DNA from: a virus
IMG/VR virus record: IMGVR_UViG_3300020183_000456
Span: 1-24,052 of that record
Strand: one strand, 5' to 3'
DNA length: 24,052 nucleotides
Part shown: positions 7,401-14,728 of the stretch, piece by piece
Layout of the letters: every line of letters begins with the position of its first letter
Numbering within the stretch: position 1 is the first letter of the stretch
Translations under genes and position numbers: made by a program
The notes under the pieces: model-generated
Databases searched by the model: none
The model's input: only the letters and a program-made list of their open reading frames with translations
What the model was told of the DNA's origin: nothing

Positions 7401-10369
7401 GAGTTTCCATAAACAGCACCGTTTACAAACCCTAAAGTACCAGATCCTGGAAAGGTATAAAAAGATGGTACCCTGTTTACATTTCCATAACCTGGAATAT
7501 TAAAAGTTCCAGTAATAGCAGGGTGTAAAGAAGTAAGATCATATCCTGCTAAATTGTCTCCTATTACGGCATAATTTCCGTCAGGATAGGTGGTAAGTAC
7601 TGATTCACTAAATTGAGTAGCAAAGTAAGCAGAAGCTGTAGATACATCTCTTCCTAAAGGTATTCTAAATATACAGTTAAAAAGAGACGCTGTAGCGCTT
7701 GAATCGCTATATGCTCCTGGAGAATAAGTTTGTACATTCTTAGCATATTCATCTGGCGATCCTCTCCAATATCTAAACTCTTGATATAGTCCGCTATAAC
7801 CTTCTAAACCTAAAGTACCGTTAGTATTATTACCTCCTAAATAACCTCTAAACACTCCGTTTAGATTAACCGATGTCGTCGGTGTTAATAGAGAAGCTGA
7901 ATCTAATAAATTCCAAGATCTATTATAAGTATGTTCTGCTGCACTTATATCTATACTAGCTGATCCTACAAACCCTTGTGTGGTATTACCTTCTGCAGAA
8001 TAAAGATCTGTCTCTGCATATACCCAATATCTATTTGCGGATCCGGTAGAACTTGCTAAAGAACTAGTTTCCCTATAAACATATAAATTCCAACTTAAAG
8101 TAGGGTCATAAAAAGGTAGATAAATTTGAGAAGAAGATTTATACCCTGATCCTCCGCTTAAGTACAAGCTAAGGTATCCGTAGTTTTCATACACGCTTCC
8201 ACTAACAGCACTACCGGTTATTCCTATATTTGCTAAAGGACTATACTGAGCTTGTGTCGTAGATATGTAATCTAACCGAACACCGAACTGCATGTAAGAT
8301 CCAGTGTTTAAGTGAAATAAAGCTACTGAGTGAGAATAGAAATTACTTCCCCAAGTAGTTCCGTTATAATCTGTTGTAGGATGCCCCCAGTAAGAGTTAA
8401 ATCTAAACTGTATAGTATCCGGTACTTTTATTGATCCTGAAGTTAGATAATCAAAACTTACTGCGCTCCAAGGAGTAATTACAGAAGCTGTAGTTGAAGT
8501 AATAGTAGTAGATCCAGATACGGTTCCGAATAGAGCACTGTAAGAGCTGTTTCTTATTTGTGAACCTACTTTAGTAAAGTCATTTGATCCTCCATACTCG
8601 TTTATCCTGAGCAGCGTTTCGGGAATACCGTAACACGCTATTAATGCTCTTAGTCCTCTTTCTGTACCTTTAGTTTTTAGAAGGTATGGTAGATTATGAT
8701 AAAGTCTCTTATAAATTTCAGTGTTTATATCCTGTATTGAAGTTCCTCCTAGTGATGATGTCGGGTAACTTACAATAGACTGACTTATTTCAGATCCTGT
8801 TGGGAAATATTCAGGTCTTAAATCTCCGTTAGGTCCTATCCCTAACAGCGAATAGTAAAAATCATTACTAATATTAGTATTAGTATACAAGTTAATTCCG
8901 AAACTTCTTAAAGTATCAGCTACTAAATCTTTCGATATACCTCTATCATTACTATTATCTGCTTGGTATCTAGAAGTTACGTCCTTATAATATACGTAAA
9001 GATTATCAAAATGTTGACCTAACATACTTGTAAACAAGAATGCAGGACTATTTTCATAGTCGTCTTTAATATACTGAGGTAAAGTGTTTAGTAGATGATT
9101 AGGGTTTTCTATATCGTAAATAGAAGCTGAATAAAGTATACTTAGATATCCAGAACCAGAAGAAGGTAGTGTAGAACTTCCTAACCAATTAATTGCTTGA
9201 GAAGAAGTTACAGAATAAGGTACTTTTAATTTTACGGGCGTATTTACATCATACTTAGGCCAGGCAGTATCATCATTTGAATAGTATAAGTAATATTCAT
9301 ATTCATCGAACTTGTTTATTATGTTGTTAATAGTATCCAAGTTATTAACTAAAGATCTAGAAACAATACCTGAACCTGTTGTTACTAAAGAAGAAGTTAT
9401 ATAGTTCTTCTGCTCTAATTCAATTAACTCTAGTTTATATACAAAATTATTTATTCTCTCCGTAGCTGAGGAGTAATTAATAAAGTTTTTAAAATTAGAG
9501 TAATCTACGTTTATATCAATACTCTTTTCCTGTAATAAGCTTCTTAATCTACTATAAGAAGAAGAAGTAGTTAAACTTCCAGTTGCTAGTCCAAATAAAC
9601 TATTATAGTTAAGAAGATCTGTAGTTTGACCAATTTGCCTGTTTATATCAATATCGTAATTAGGTCCTCTTAAACTAAAAGAACTTGTAGGAGTAATTAC
9701 TGGTACTTCTACGGTTATGTTATAAGTTTGAGGTTCCGCTAATTTATTTACTAACCAAAAAGTATCTTTTAGTTGTACGTTAGAAGGTAAAGGTTCATAC
9801 AACTTGATCAATACGCTTGCTTGCTGACTTCCTGTAGCAAACAACATATTAACGCCAATAAGAGTTTTATTATCTCCAAAATTTAGTAGAAAGTCTGGGT
9901 AGTACGCTAAGCCGTTAACGGTTGTTTTATAGTTAGCAAAAGCTACATACAGTTCATTGTTGGATATATCATTCCTTTGAGCTCTTAGTTCCGTTCTATC
10001 TGTAGATATTTCCGATATCCAAAACTGATCCTGATAACTACTAGATAATAATTTTGAGTAAAAATTATAAGTAATGTCTACACTACCTCTGTCAATTCCA
10101 AAAGCTTTAATATCTGATTCAGGATTAAGCTTTAGCGTATTAGTACTATTATTAGTAGAATCTAAGTCAATAGGAGTGTAGTTATAGGCATAGTAGTTGG
10201 ATACGAGTAAAGTTTTATTCTCGTCGTAAACAAAATACTCTACATAATCTTGAGAATATAAAGTAAACTTTGGGCTTATAATCTTTTGTTCAATAAGATT
10301 TACATCCCTAGTATCATACTCCTGAAACTCCGGTTGCGTACCTAAATTATCTACTTTTACTATTTCCAT
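4469..10369 (-). CDS. Giant baseplate/tail structural protein with LamG-like domain
   Basis: A 1966-aa protein, the largest in the window. The N-terminal ~420 residues look like a beta-rich scaffold. Residues ~420-600 contain LLNTLPQYIKDDYENSPAF and later LPYLLKTKGTERGLRAL..CYGIP, a region resembling phage tail protein I / baseplate wedge proteins that join wedge to fibres. Residues ~640-870 resemble a LamG/concanavalin jelly roll ending in EFRYWRGSPDEY. A conserved block around 1065-1180 (FQFGNVDLDEYVG..) follows, then ~700 residues of Ser/Thr/Tyr-rich repeats of beta character and a short charged C-terminus. T4 gp7 occupies a comparable place but is about half this size, so equivalence is only suggestive. 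Its ATG overlaps the upstream stop by one base (TAATG), implying translational coupling. Confidence 0.65.
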   Translation of the reverse strand: MEIVKVDNLGTQPEFQEYDTRDVNLIEQKIISPKFTLYSQDYVEYFVYDENKTLLVSNYYAYNYTPIDLDSTNNSTNTLKLNPESDIKAFGIDRGSVDITYNFYSKLLSSSYQDQFWISEISTDRTELRAQRNDISNNELYVAFANYKTTVNGLAYYPDFLLNFGDNKTLIGVNMLFATGSQQASVLIKLYEPLPSNVQLKDTFWLVNKLAEPQTYNITVEVPVITPTSSFSLRGPNYDIDINRQIGQTTDLLNYNSLFGLATGSLTTSSSYSRLRSLLQEKSIDINVDYSNFKNFINYSSATERINNFVYKLELIELEQKNYITSSLVTTGSGIVSRSLVNNLDTINNIINKFDEYEYYLYYSNDDTAWPKYDVNTPVKLKVPYSVTSSQAINWLGSSTLPSSGSGYLSILYSASIYDIENPNHLLNTLPQYIKDDYENSPAFLFTSMLGQHFDNLYVYYKDVTSRYQADNSNDRGISKDLVADTLRSFGINLYTNTNISNDFYYSLLGIGPNGDLRPEYFPTGSEISQSIVSYPTSSLGGTSIQDINTEIYKRLYHNLPYLLKTKGTERGLRALIACYGIPETLLRINEYGGSNDFTKVGSQIRNSSYSALFGTVSGSTTITSTTASVITPWSAVSFDYLTSGSIKVPDTIQFRFNSYWGHPTTDYNGTTWGSNFYSHSVALFHLNTGSYMQFGVRLDYISTTQAQYSPLANIGITGSAVSGSVYENYGYLSLYLSGGSGYKSSSQIYLPFYDPTLSWNLYVYRETSSLASSTGSANRYWVYAETDLYSAEGNTTQGFVGSASIDISAAEHTYNRSWNLLDSASLLTPTTSVNLNGVFRGYLGGNNTNGTLGLEGYSGLYQEFRYWRGSPDEYAKNVQTYSPGAYSDSSATASLFNCIFRIPLGRDVSTASAYFATQFSESVLTTYPDGNYAVIGDNLAGYDLTSLHPAITGTFNIPGYGNVNRVPSFYTFPGSGTLGFVNGAVYGNSAFATNYHTYNQYEIISTPRSGRYQKVNNKVFIPDTIETTGSTLSPYVSSQKLDQSQTRNSLDLEIAFSPSDQIDDDISFQFGNVDLDEYVGNPSDLYSSSYSDLRNLKDFYFSKYITSYNVYDLVRAIKFYDNSLFKMIKDFVPARANLTTGVLVKSHLLERNKVKSYAPNVSISLYNQRSKVIATGSVDTAFISGSNGIGVSLNTTFIDTIEGLTGSVNLIRNDGAESFTGRYGGSTIKISSSFTQLVDNKISDTTTVQDYVLIYLNYLQHNISGSVTSVKIADLDYSTKQYIPVNFGLIDSLYYTMSLNPNNSVLSTGFWPYATLNDANYNSFVFTSLRYAGSKNSSSLYNTYSILDSTIPSVNRAYGDVSAVDSYVNKVGLFTQIVTSSVFFQRNNASLIYLVDESGSFTELNRDNKNWEELQNTFKLGELATVKLFDNQKYSNQKLTDGPKTIFNSGYSYYPILYYSQSIDNKLYFLKTAETPSNNSFSANNSRNPNGFISGSSSNKYPFRTSGSLQVVYSLFDNITENQNNNFTAGTSTSYPKYTVSSVGVYRFTSSLDLSTEVQSTGISGSYTYSVLKNGSSITSQTKFIPTSSQYLSVTNFRAYIDSNRSYDSLAYYATPTTTTTPIEIRGQSGDLIDTIPVGQYLYIVTGSGNICKGPVSGEYVIANDIQYLYGYGASSTAPNPTLGGVTITGSVYGTVNLTPCGAATSRTFNYINSAIVWSNSDGGGNWISTVNTNLTSTQNFSIATDYLTLTTGDVIEFKLQLDSLNTTNFTSSLSTAGTLGFTQGTQVVGLYPFATSSAAPFVSGTDGNNQLILNNELSGFYGYQFLPEFTTGSIQSSSLFNSYGAVDYPFSLDVGDTVIVKKGTLYQESEVRAVEISGSNSVVKITINPELPSSFLPINLLTEVIFLSKKKDESNVIFNFAKKPGQTSYGLVIPNNVSPRLMKNIDSITREIQSKLIETNQPLQ

Positions 10370-10707
10370 TACGTTAAGTTAGCTATATCTACTAGGTTTT
10401 TATTTGCCTCTAACAATTGCTGTCTTAAGCTGTTGATTTCATCGATTAAAGCTTTCTCATTATCAGTAAGTACAGAACTACCTACGTAAGCAGAACTTCT
10501 TTTAATCAAATATTCGTGAGAATTTATCTCTCCTTTAATAGGTATTTCAAAAAATAAACTATCATAATTTCTAAAAAATTCTTCAACCGTAACATCTTCC
10601 TGTATAGGTTCAGTAGGAGTATAAAGTTGGGTAAATTGAGTGTTAATTACGTTCTTGTAAGTAGTTTCTCCGTATACCTCCTTTACTAAATTTACTGTTT
10701 GTTCCAT
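10369..10707 (-). CDS. Small conserved tail-operon protein of unknown function
   Basis: A 112-aa acidic protein. The middle (TVEEFFRNYDSLFFEIP.KGEINSHEYLI) looks like a compact folded domain, and the C-terminal ~30 residues (ALIDEINSLRQQLLEANKNL) form a predicted coiled coil. It is coupled at both ends by single-base TAATG overlaps with the DNRLRE-like protein gene upstream and the giant structural gene downstream, so it is probably made in step with them and may be a small baseplate component or assembly factor. I do not recognise a family. Confidence 0.6.
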   Translation of the reverse strand: MEQTVNLVKEVYGETTYKNVINTQFTQLYTPTEPIQEDVTVEEFFRNYDSLFFEIPIKGEINSHEYLIKRSSAYVGSSVLTDNEKALIDEINSLRQQLLEANKNLVDIANLT

Positions 10708-11858
10708 TACCTTACAACTTTAAAAATTAAATCGTTATCTTTAATTACTACCTCTCCAGTACTTAATATAGATTTAATTAGTATTCTGTAAGATCTCTCT
10801 GGTTGAAGTCCATTCATAAAAAGAGTAAAGAAACTACCTGAAGGATCTACACTTAACTGAGTAGATTTATTATCGAAATCTACTGCCATCTCTTTAGTCT
10901 TATAATCTTGAATAGCATAATATGAAGAAGTAGGTAAGTATTTCCAGTTTAAATAAACTGAAGAAGTAGTGAACTGTCTAGTAGGAAATTGATCTCTTGC
11001 TTTAAATCTAAATTTATAAACAGAATTATTTTCATACTCTCCTAAGTTATTAGTTGATACAACAACGTAAGTATCTTGATTTACTACTAAATCATTAAAA
11101 GAAGAAGAACTTAAAGATCCTGTATTTATAGTACTATCATTCCATTTAAACTCTAAACAAGGAGGATAAATGGTATGAGTATTCATTGAAAAGAATTTCA
11201 AATTAATATAACTTTGAGGGTTTGCTTCAAAAATATCTCCACTAGATAGGTTACCCGTAAAAGGAAGTTTTACTAAAAATCCGTAATTCTGTCCTAAAGT
11301 TCCATCAACCCATTTATTAACTATATTAGTTACATTTACGTTAATATCCTTATCGGAAGTATAAGTAAAGTTTTGAGAAGCAGAGTAGTTGATATGCCAA
11401 GATCCTCCTCCTGGAGTTAAGTATTGAGCAGTGGCATTCCAAGTTACTCCGTTAACTTGAGCACTTCTATACTTCCAACTTGTACCTCCTGTGTTAGTAG
11501 GAGAATCATTAAATTTACCTGTTCCATTAGACCAGAAGTTATCTACAGGCCATACCTCTAAACTATATATTTGAGTTAAATTCTCTGCTTCAGCTAAATA
11601 TAATCTTAAAGAACTTGATACGTTACTTGCAGTAGCAGATAAGCTAATAGCGCTAAGTATTTCATTAGTGTCGAATAGTATCAAAGATCTTCTGATATCA
11701 TCTACTCCTAAGTCCTCTAAGACTAAGCTAGGACTCACTACTCCACTTTTATTGTTCATAGATCCAACTTCAAGTATCTCATCTGAACCAGCATTTGTAG
11801 TTTGGTACAGAGAATACATTGTAGTATCTTGAATCGGAAATATTTTATAGGTTGCCAT
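10707..11858 (-). CDS. DNRLRE-like virion adhesin/structural protein
   Basis: A 383-aa protein. Residues 1-~225 have the layout of DNRLRE-type carbohydrate-binding-like domains: an opening YKIFPIQDTTMYS, then RRSLILFD, a SLRLYLAEAENLT strand, and a VNVTNIVNKWVDG block near residue 180. The C-terminal ~130 residues look like one or two Ig/FN3-like beta sandwiches (VYKFRFKARDQFPTRQF, YRILIKSILSTGEVVI). It has no signal peptide. It lies directly downstream of the gp6-like wedge gene and overlaps the next gene by one base, so it is most likely a baseplate-attached structural or adhesin protein. Family assignment is from motif pattern only. Confidence 0.6.
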   Translation of the reverse strand: MATYKIFPIQDTTMYSLYQTTNAGSDEILEVGSMNNKSGVVSPSLVLEDLGVDDIRRSLILFDTNEILSAISLSATASNVSSSLRLYLAEAENLTQIYSLEVWPVDNFWSNGTGKFNDSPTNTGGTSWKYRSAQVNGVTWNATAQYLTPGGGSWHINYSASQNFTYTSDKDINVNVTNIVNKWVDGTLGQNYGFLVKLPFTGNLSSGDIFEANPQSYINLKFFSMNTHTIYPPCLEFKWNDSTINTGSLSSSSFNDLVVNQDTYVVVSTNNLGEYENNSVYKFRFKARDQFPTRQFTTSSVYLNWKYLPTSSYYAIQDYKTKEMAVDFDNKSTQLSVDPSGSFFTLFMNGLQPERSYRILIKSILSTGEVVIKDNDLIFKVVR

Positions 11859-11865
11859 ATTTTTC

Positions 11866-13791
11866 TTATTGTAAGGAAACTACCCTTCCGTAGATATCTG
11901 TATTAGGAAATTTAATTTCGAAGCACGACGGGTCTAAGCTCGGATAAATTACTCCCCCTAAAGTAGCTCCTACTATATCATAACCGTATTGGGAGTAATC
12001 ACCATCAGCATCGCTTAGATTATAAATCTCTACTTTCTTCACCGTTTGAACTCCAACCACTTTATCTAAAGTAGTATAGATATCAGATAAAATAATAGGT
12101 TGATTAATTTCCCAATTATCAATATTAAAGTACTCTTTCATTCTATCTATACAACTATTTAAGACTTCTCTACTAGAGTAATTAGGTCTTAGTACTATGT
12201 CAAAGTCAATTCCTATATTAATAATAAAGCCGGATTTTAGACTTATATTATCAGTTAACATTCTATACTGAGAGACATAAGTTTTTAAGTTCTGTAACAA
12301 TGCAGTCGGTGGCGTAGTAAGATTTTTATTGACGTCGTATGAAAGAATATAAGCAGATAAAGCTAAAGGATCGTTTAATTGATTGTTAGCTTCTAACTGT
12401 CTTCCGTACGTAAAAGAGTCTTTAGTAATATAGGATTTAGCAATTTGCCCAAATCTACTAGGCATACTGTTAATGATAGCAAGGTAATCTTCTTGAGTAA
12501 CTGCTCTCATTTGTGTAGGGAAGTTAGCTAAAGAGTTTAGTCTTAACATATCAACTGTATCTCCGTCACCTCCTCCAGAAGATGCTGAAGGATTATTTAT
12601 TGCTATAGAAGCTAAAGTTTCTGATGATAAAGTTGTATCAGGAGTTACTCCTCCAAAGAAGCTAGCAGTAACGTCGTTAACTATATTGATAGTATTACTT
12701 CCTACGTTAGATTGTGCTCCTCCTCCTACTAAATACTTTATAGTTAATGTAGTATTATACGGAGCAATACCGTAAGTTCTTGTATTTACGAAATTAAATG
12801 GATTATAAGAATTAAAAAATAAACTCCTTCCATTTACTAAACCTAAACCTACTCTATCTACATTAGGTAAATACTGTTCGTCTGTTTGTTGAGATACCGG
12901 ACTATCATCTGTTAAACCAGCTCCGAATTGTATATCTAAAGTATTGTCGGATTTAAATCTCGTTACAAATCTTCTAGGTACCTCTTTTACTTCTACTAAA
13001 TAAGGGACTTCAATAGAAGATCCTCCATAATTAGGATCTACATTTATACTATTTCTTTTTTGTACAAGTATTCTATCTTGAGCTAAATAAGGTACTTCAT
13101 AATATTGATTACCTTCACTGTCGTAGATACTTATAATCTCTATTATATCAGTATCGGTGAGAGTTGTAGTAAAAAATTTCTGCCTTGAAGTAGGTGCTGT
13201 AACCGTAGTAATTTTTAACTCTCCGGATATAATATCGATAGATTTTTTAAGTAAAAATTTAATAGGTCTAGTACCAGAAGGGTCAACTTGATATACGCTT
13301 ATTTCAGTAGGATTAGAAGAAGATGATACTGAAAAATCTAAACTGTTTGGAGTATAGTATTTTGTACCATTTCCTAGATTTGCACTAACTTGCATACCTT
13401 CTTGTATAACTAATGCATACCTAAAATCTGGAACTGGGCTTCCGTTAGTAGGATTATAAGAAGGAATGGTTTGATAAACGTCTAGTTTTGTAGTAGATGC
13501 TGAAGTAACTTTAGGTTTATAACCTAACATATACGCTAAAGTTAATAAATTATCTTTCTGTTTAGCATACTGTAAAAAAGTCTCTTGGATTTGATTATCA
13601 AGATAAAAAGACATTACATCTCCCACATAGGCAGCCATGTCAATAAACATAGAACCTGGAGACGAAGTAGAGAAGTCATTATAAGCTGTAGGATAATACG
13701 CTTTTGCATACTCTATTAATGCAGACCTCAAATCTGCAAAGTCTTTATTAATATACTTAATATCTTTTGTATTGCTAGGTTTAGATGCCAT
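11866..13791 (-). CDS. 6: Baseplate wedge protein gp6 (baseplate J-like)
   Basis: A 641-aa protein, close to the 660 residues of T4 gp6. The N-terminus DIKYINKDFADLRSALIEYA, SSPGSMFIDMAAYVGDVMSFYLDNQ and LAYMLGYKPK is the classic gp6/baseplate J signature. The C-terminal ~110 residues (FDIVLRPNYSSREVL.., INQPIILSDIYTTLDKVVGVQ) match the conserved end of the family. Gp6 forms the ring of the baseplate inner wedge and drives the hexagon-to-star change during infection. The gene overlaps the 3' end of the gp25-like gene by 11 nt, keeping the usual gp25-gp6 pairing. This is one of the firmest assignments in the window. Confidence 0.93.
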   Translation of the reverse strand: MASKPSNTKDIKYINKDFADLRSALIEYAKAYYPTAYNDFSTSSPGSMFIDMAAYVGDVMSFYLDNQIQETFLQYAKQKDNLLTLAYMLGYKPKVTSASTTKLDVYQTIPSYNPTNGSPVPDFRYALVIQEGMQVSANLGNGTKYYTPNSLDFSVSSSSNPTEISVYQVDPSGTRPIKFLLKKSIDIISGELKITTVTAPTSRQKFFTTTLTDTDIIEIISIYDSEGNQYYEVPYLAQDRILVQKRNSINVDPNYGGSSIEVPYLVEVKEVPRRFVTRFKSDNTLDIQFGAGLTDDSPVSQQTDEQYLPNVDRVGLGLVNGRSLFFNSYNPFNFVNTRTYGIAPYNTTLTIKYLVGGGAQSNVGSNTINIVNDVTASFFGGVTPDTTLSSETLASIAINNPSASSGGGDGDTVDMLRLNSLANFPTQMRAVTQEDYLAIINSMPSRFGQIAKSYITKDSFTYGRQLEANNQLNDPLALSAYILSYDVNKNLTTPPTALLQNLKTYVSQYRMLTDNISLKSGFIINIGIDFDIVLRPNYSSREVLNSCIDRMKEYFNIDNWEINQPIILSDIYTTLDKVVGVQTVKKVEIYNLSDADGDYSQYGYDIVGATLGGVIYPSLDPSCFEIKFPNTDIYGRVVSLQ

Positions 13792-14197
13792 TTTCTAGAT
13801 TTAGTGATATTTGATCCTCTATTCCAGTATTTTTTATATTATAACTGAGACTTAAGGTAAAATAGTTTTGATCATAACTAGGGGTTATAGAAATTTGAGT
13901 AATAACTACACTAGAAAAGTACTGATTAATGTCTGATCTAAGGTTTTCTTTTAACGTATCTAAAGCATTATCTGTCATTTGCTCAAATAACTGACTTCTT
14001 AATCCTGCTCCAAAATTAGGATAGTATAGTTTCTCTCTTTTATCTGTTAGTAGATAATTTATAAGGTTATATCTTACCTGTTTAATAGTCGTATAAACTG
14101 GACTAAAAGCGCTGGTACTACTGAAAGGTATAGAAACTCCTACTGCAGTACTCTTTTTTAAGTCTAACGGATCTATTGAAACTGATCTATATGCCAT
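13781..14197 (-). CDS. 25: Baseplate wedge protein gp25 (lysozyme-like fold)
   Basis: A 138-aa protein, near the 132 residues of T4 gp25. The conserved core YNLINYLLTDKREKLYYPNFGAGLRSQLFE has the gp25 layout (helix, E/R-containing turn, P-x-F-G-[SA]-G-L, then LFE). Gp25 caps the inner wedge core and helps nucleate the tail sheath. It is followed by the gp6-like gene with an 11-nt overlap and preceded by a 1-nt gap, which is the standard wedge gene pair. No frame damage is seen. Confidence 0.92.
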   Translation of the reverse strand: MAYRSVSIDPLDLKKSTAVGVSIPFSSTSAFSPVYTTIKQVRYNLINYLLTDKREKLYYPNFGAGLRSQLFEQMTDNALDTLKENLRSDINQYFSSVVITQISITPSYDQNYFTLSLSYNIKNTGIEDQISLNLENGI

Positions 14198-14198
14198 T

Positions 14199-14690
14199 TT
14201 ATATTTGTCCTTTAGCTTTTAGTGATTGCATTAAATTCGTAAAATCCGGAACGGCGTCCGGAAGTTGAACTGCTTCAAAAGTACTTGCAGGTCTAGCTGC
14301 TTGTAATATTTCGCTTACGTTCTCAGTTATAACTGTTTCTCTTTGAGGTCCTAAATTTTGCATTGCTCTCATTCCGAATCCTTGAGCATCTTGAGCACCA
14401 AAGTTACCTATACTTCTATAATCGTCTGGTTGCATTGCATATTTTGTCTCGTTTAACAAATCTGCAATAGGATCTCCTGTAGATACCCGTTCTTTTACGG
14501 GCTGTGGTTTTACTGAAGGTTTAATAGATTCCACTAAAGAACTTTTAGTGTACACTGGTTTAGAAGGAGTTATACTTCCTTCTAGTAGAGGTTTAAGTTC
14601 TTGCATAGCCAGTTTCATTTCTGTTCTGACTGCTAGAGCTACCTCTTCTCTAATTAATTTTCTTAACGCGTCTAAATTCTTAGTTGCCAT
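14199..14690 (-). CDS. Unknown tail-operon protein with LRKLIREEV N-terminus
   Basis: A 163-aa protein. Residues 3-30 form an amphipathic helix (NLDALRKLIREEVALAVRTE). A flexible Pro/Ser/Lys-rich segment follows (~38-68), then GDPIADLLNETKYAM and a C-terminal part rich in Ala/Pro/Gln. It sits 1 nt upstream of the gp25 gene. The N-terminal helix resembles the N-[IL]-[ND]-x-[VL]-RK-x-IR pattern of the start-less ORF at 23851-23976. Location in the baseplate operon implies a structural or assembly role; no specific function can be given. A near-match to the promoter motif lies 6 nt upstream. Confidence 0.6.
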   Translation of the reverse strand: MATKNLDALRKLIREEVALAVRTEMKLAMQELKPLLEGSITPSKPVYTKSSLVESIKPSVKPQPVKERVSTGDPIADLLNETKYAMQPDDYRSIGNFGAQDAQGFGMRAMQNLGPQRETVITENVSEILQAARPASTFEAVQLPDAVPDFTNLMQSLKAKGQI

Positions 14691-14695
14691 ATAGT

Positions 14696-14703
14696 AATAA
14701 ATA
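14696..14703 (-). promoter_or_regulatory. Imperfect TATTTATT motif upstream of the 163-aa gene
   Basis: Coding strand AAATATTTATTACTATATG matches the intergenic octamer at seven of eight positions and lies 5 nt before the ATG in the 38-nt gap. It is weaker evidence than the exact copies. Confidence 0.25.
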
Positions 14704-14728
14704 TTTAAATTGTATATTTTTAGTTCTA

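Noticed and set aside
2590-11130. TATAAATA in T4 orientation within the 800-aa and 383-aa genes
   Set aside because: The two copies I found are inside coding sequence, far from any start, and are expected by chance in such AT-rich DNA.
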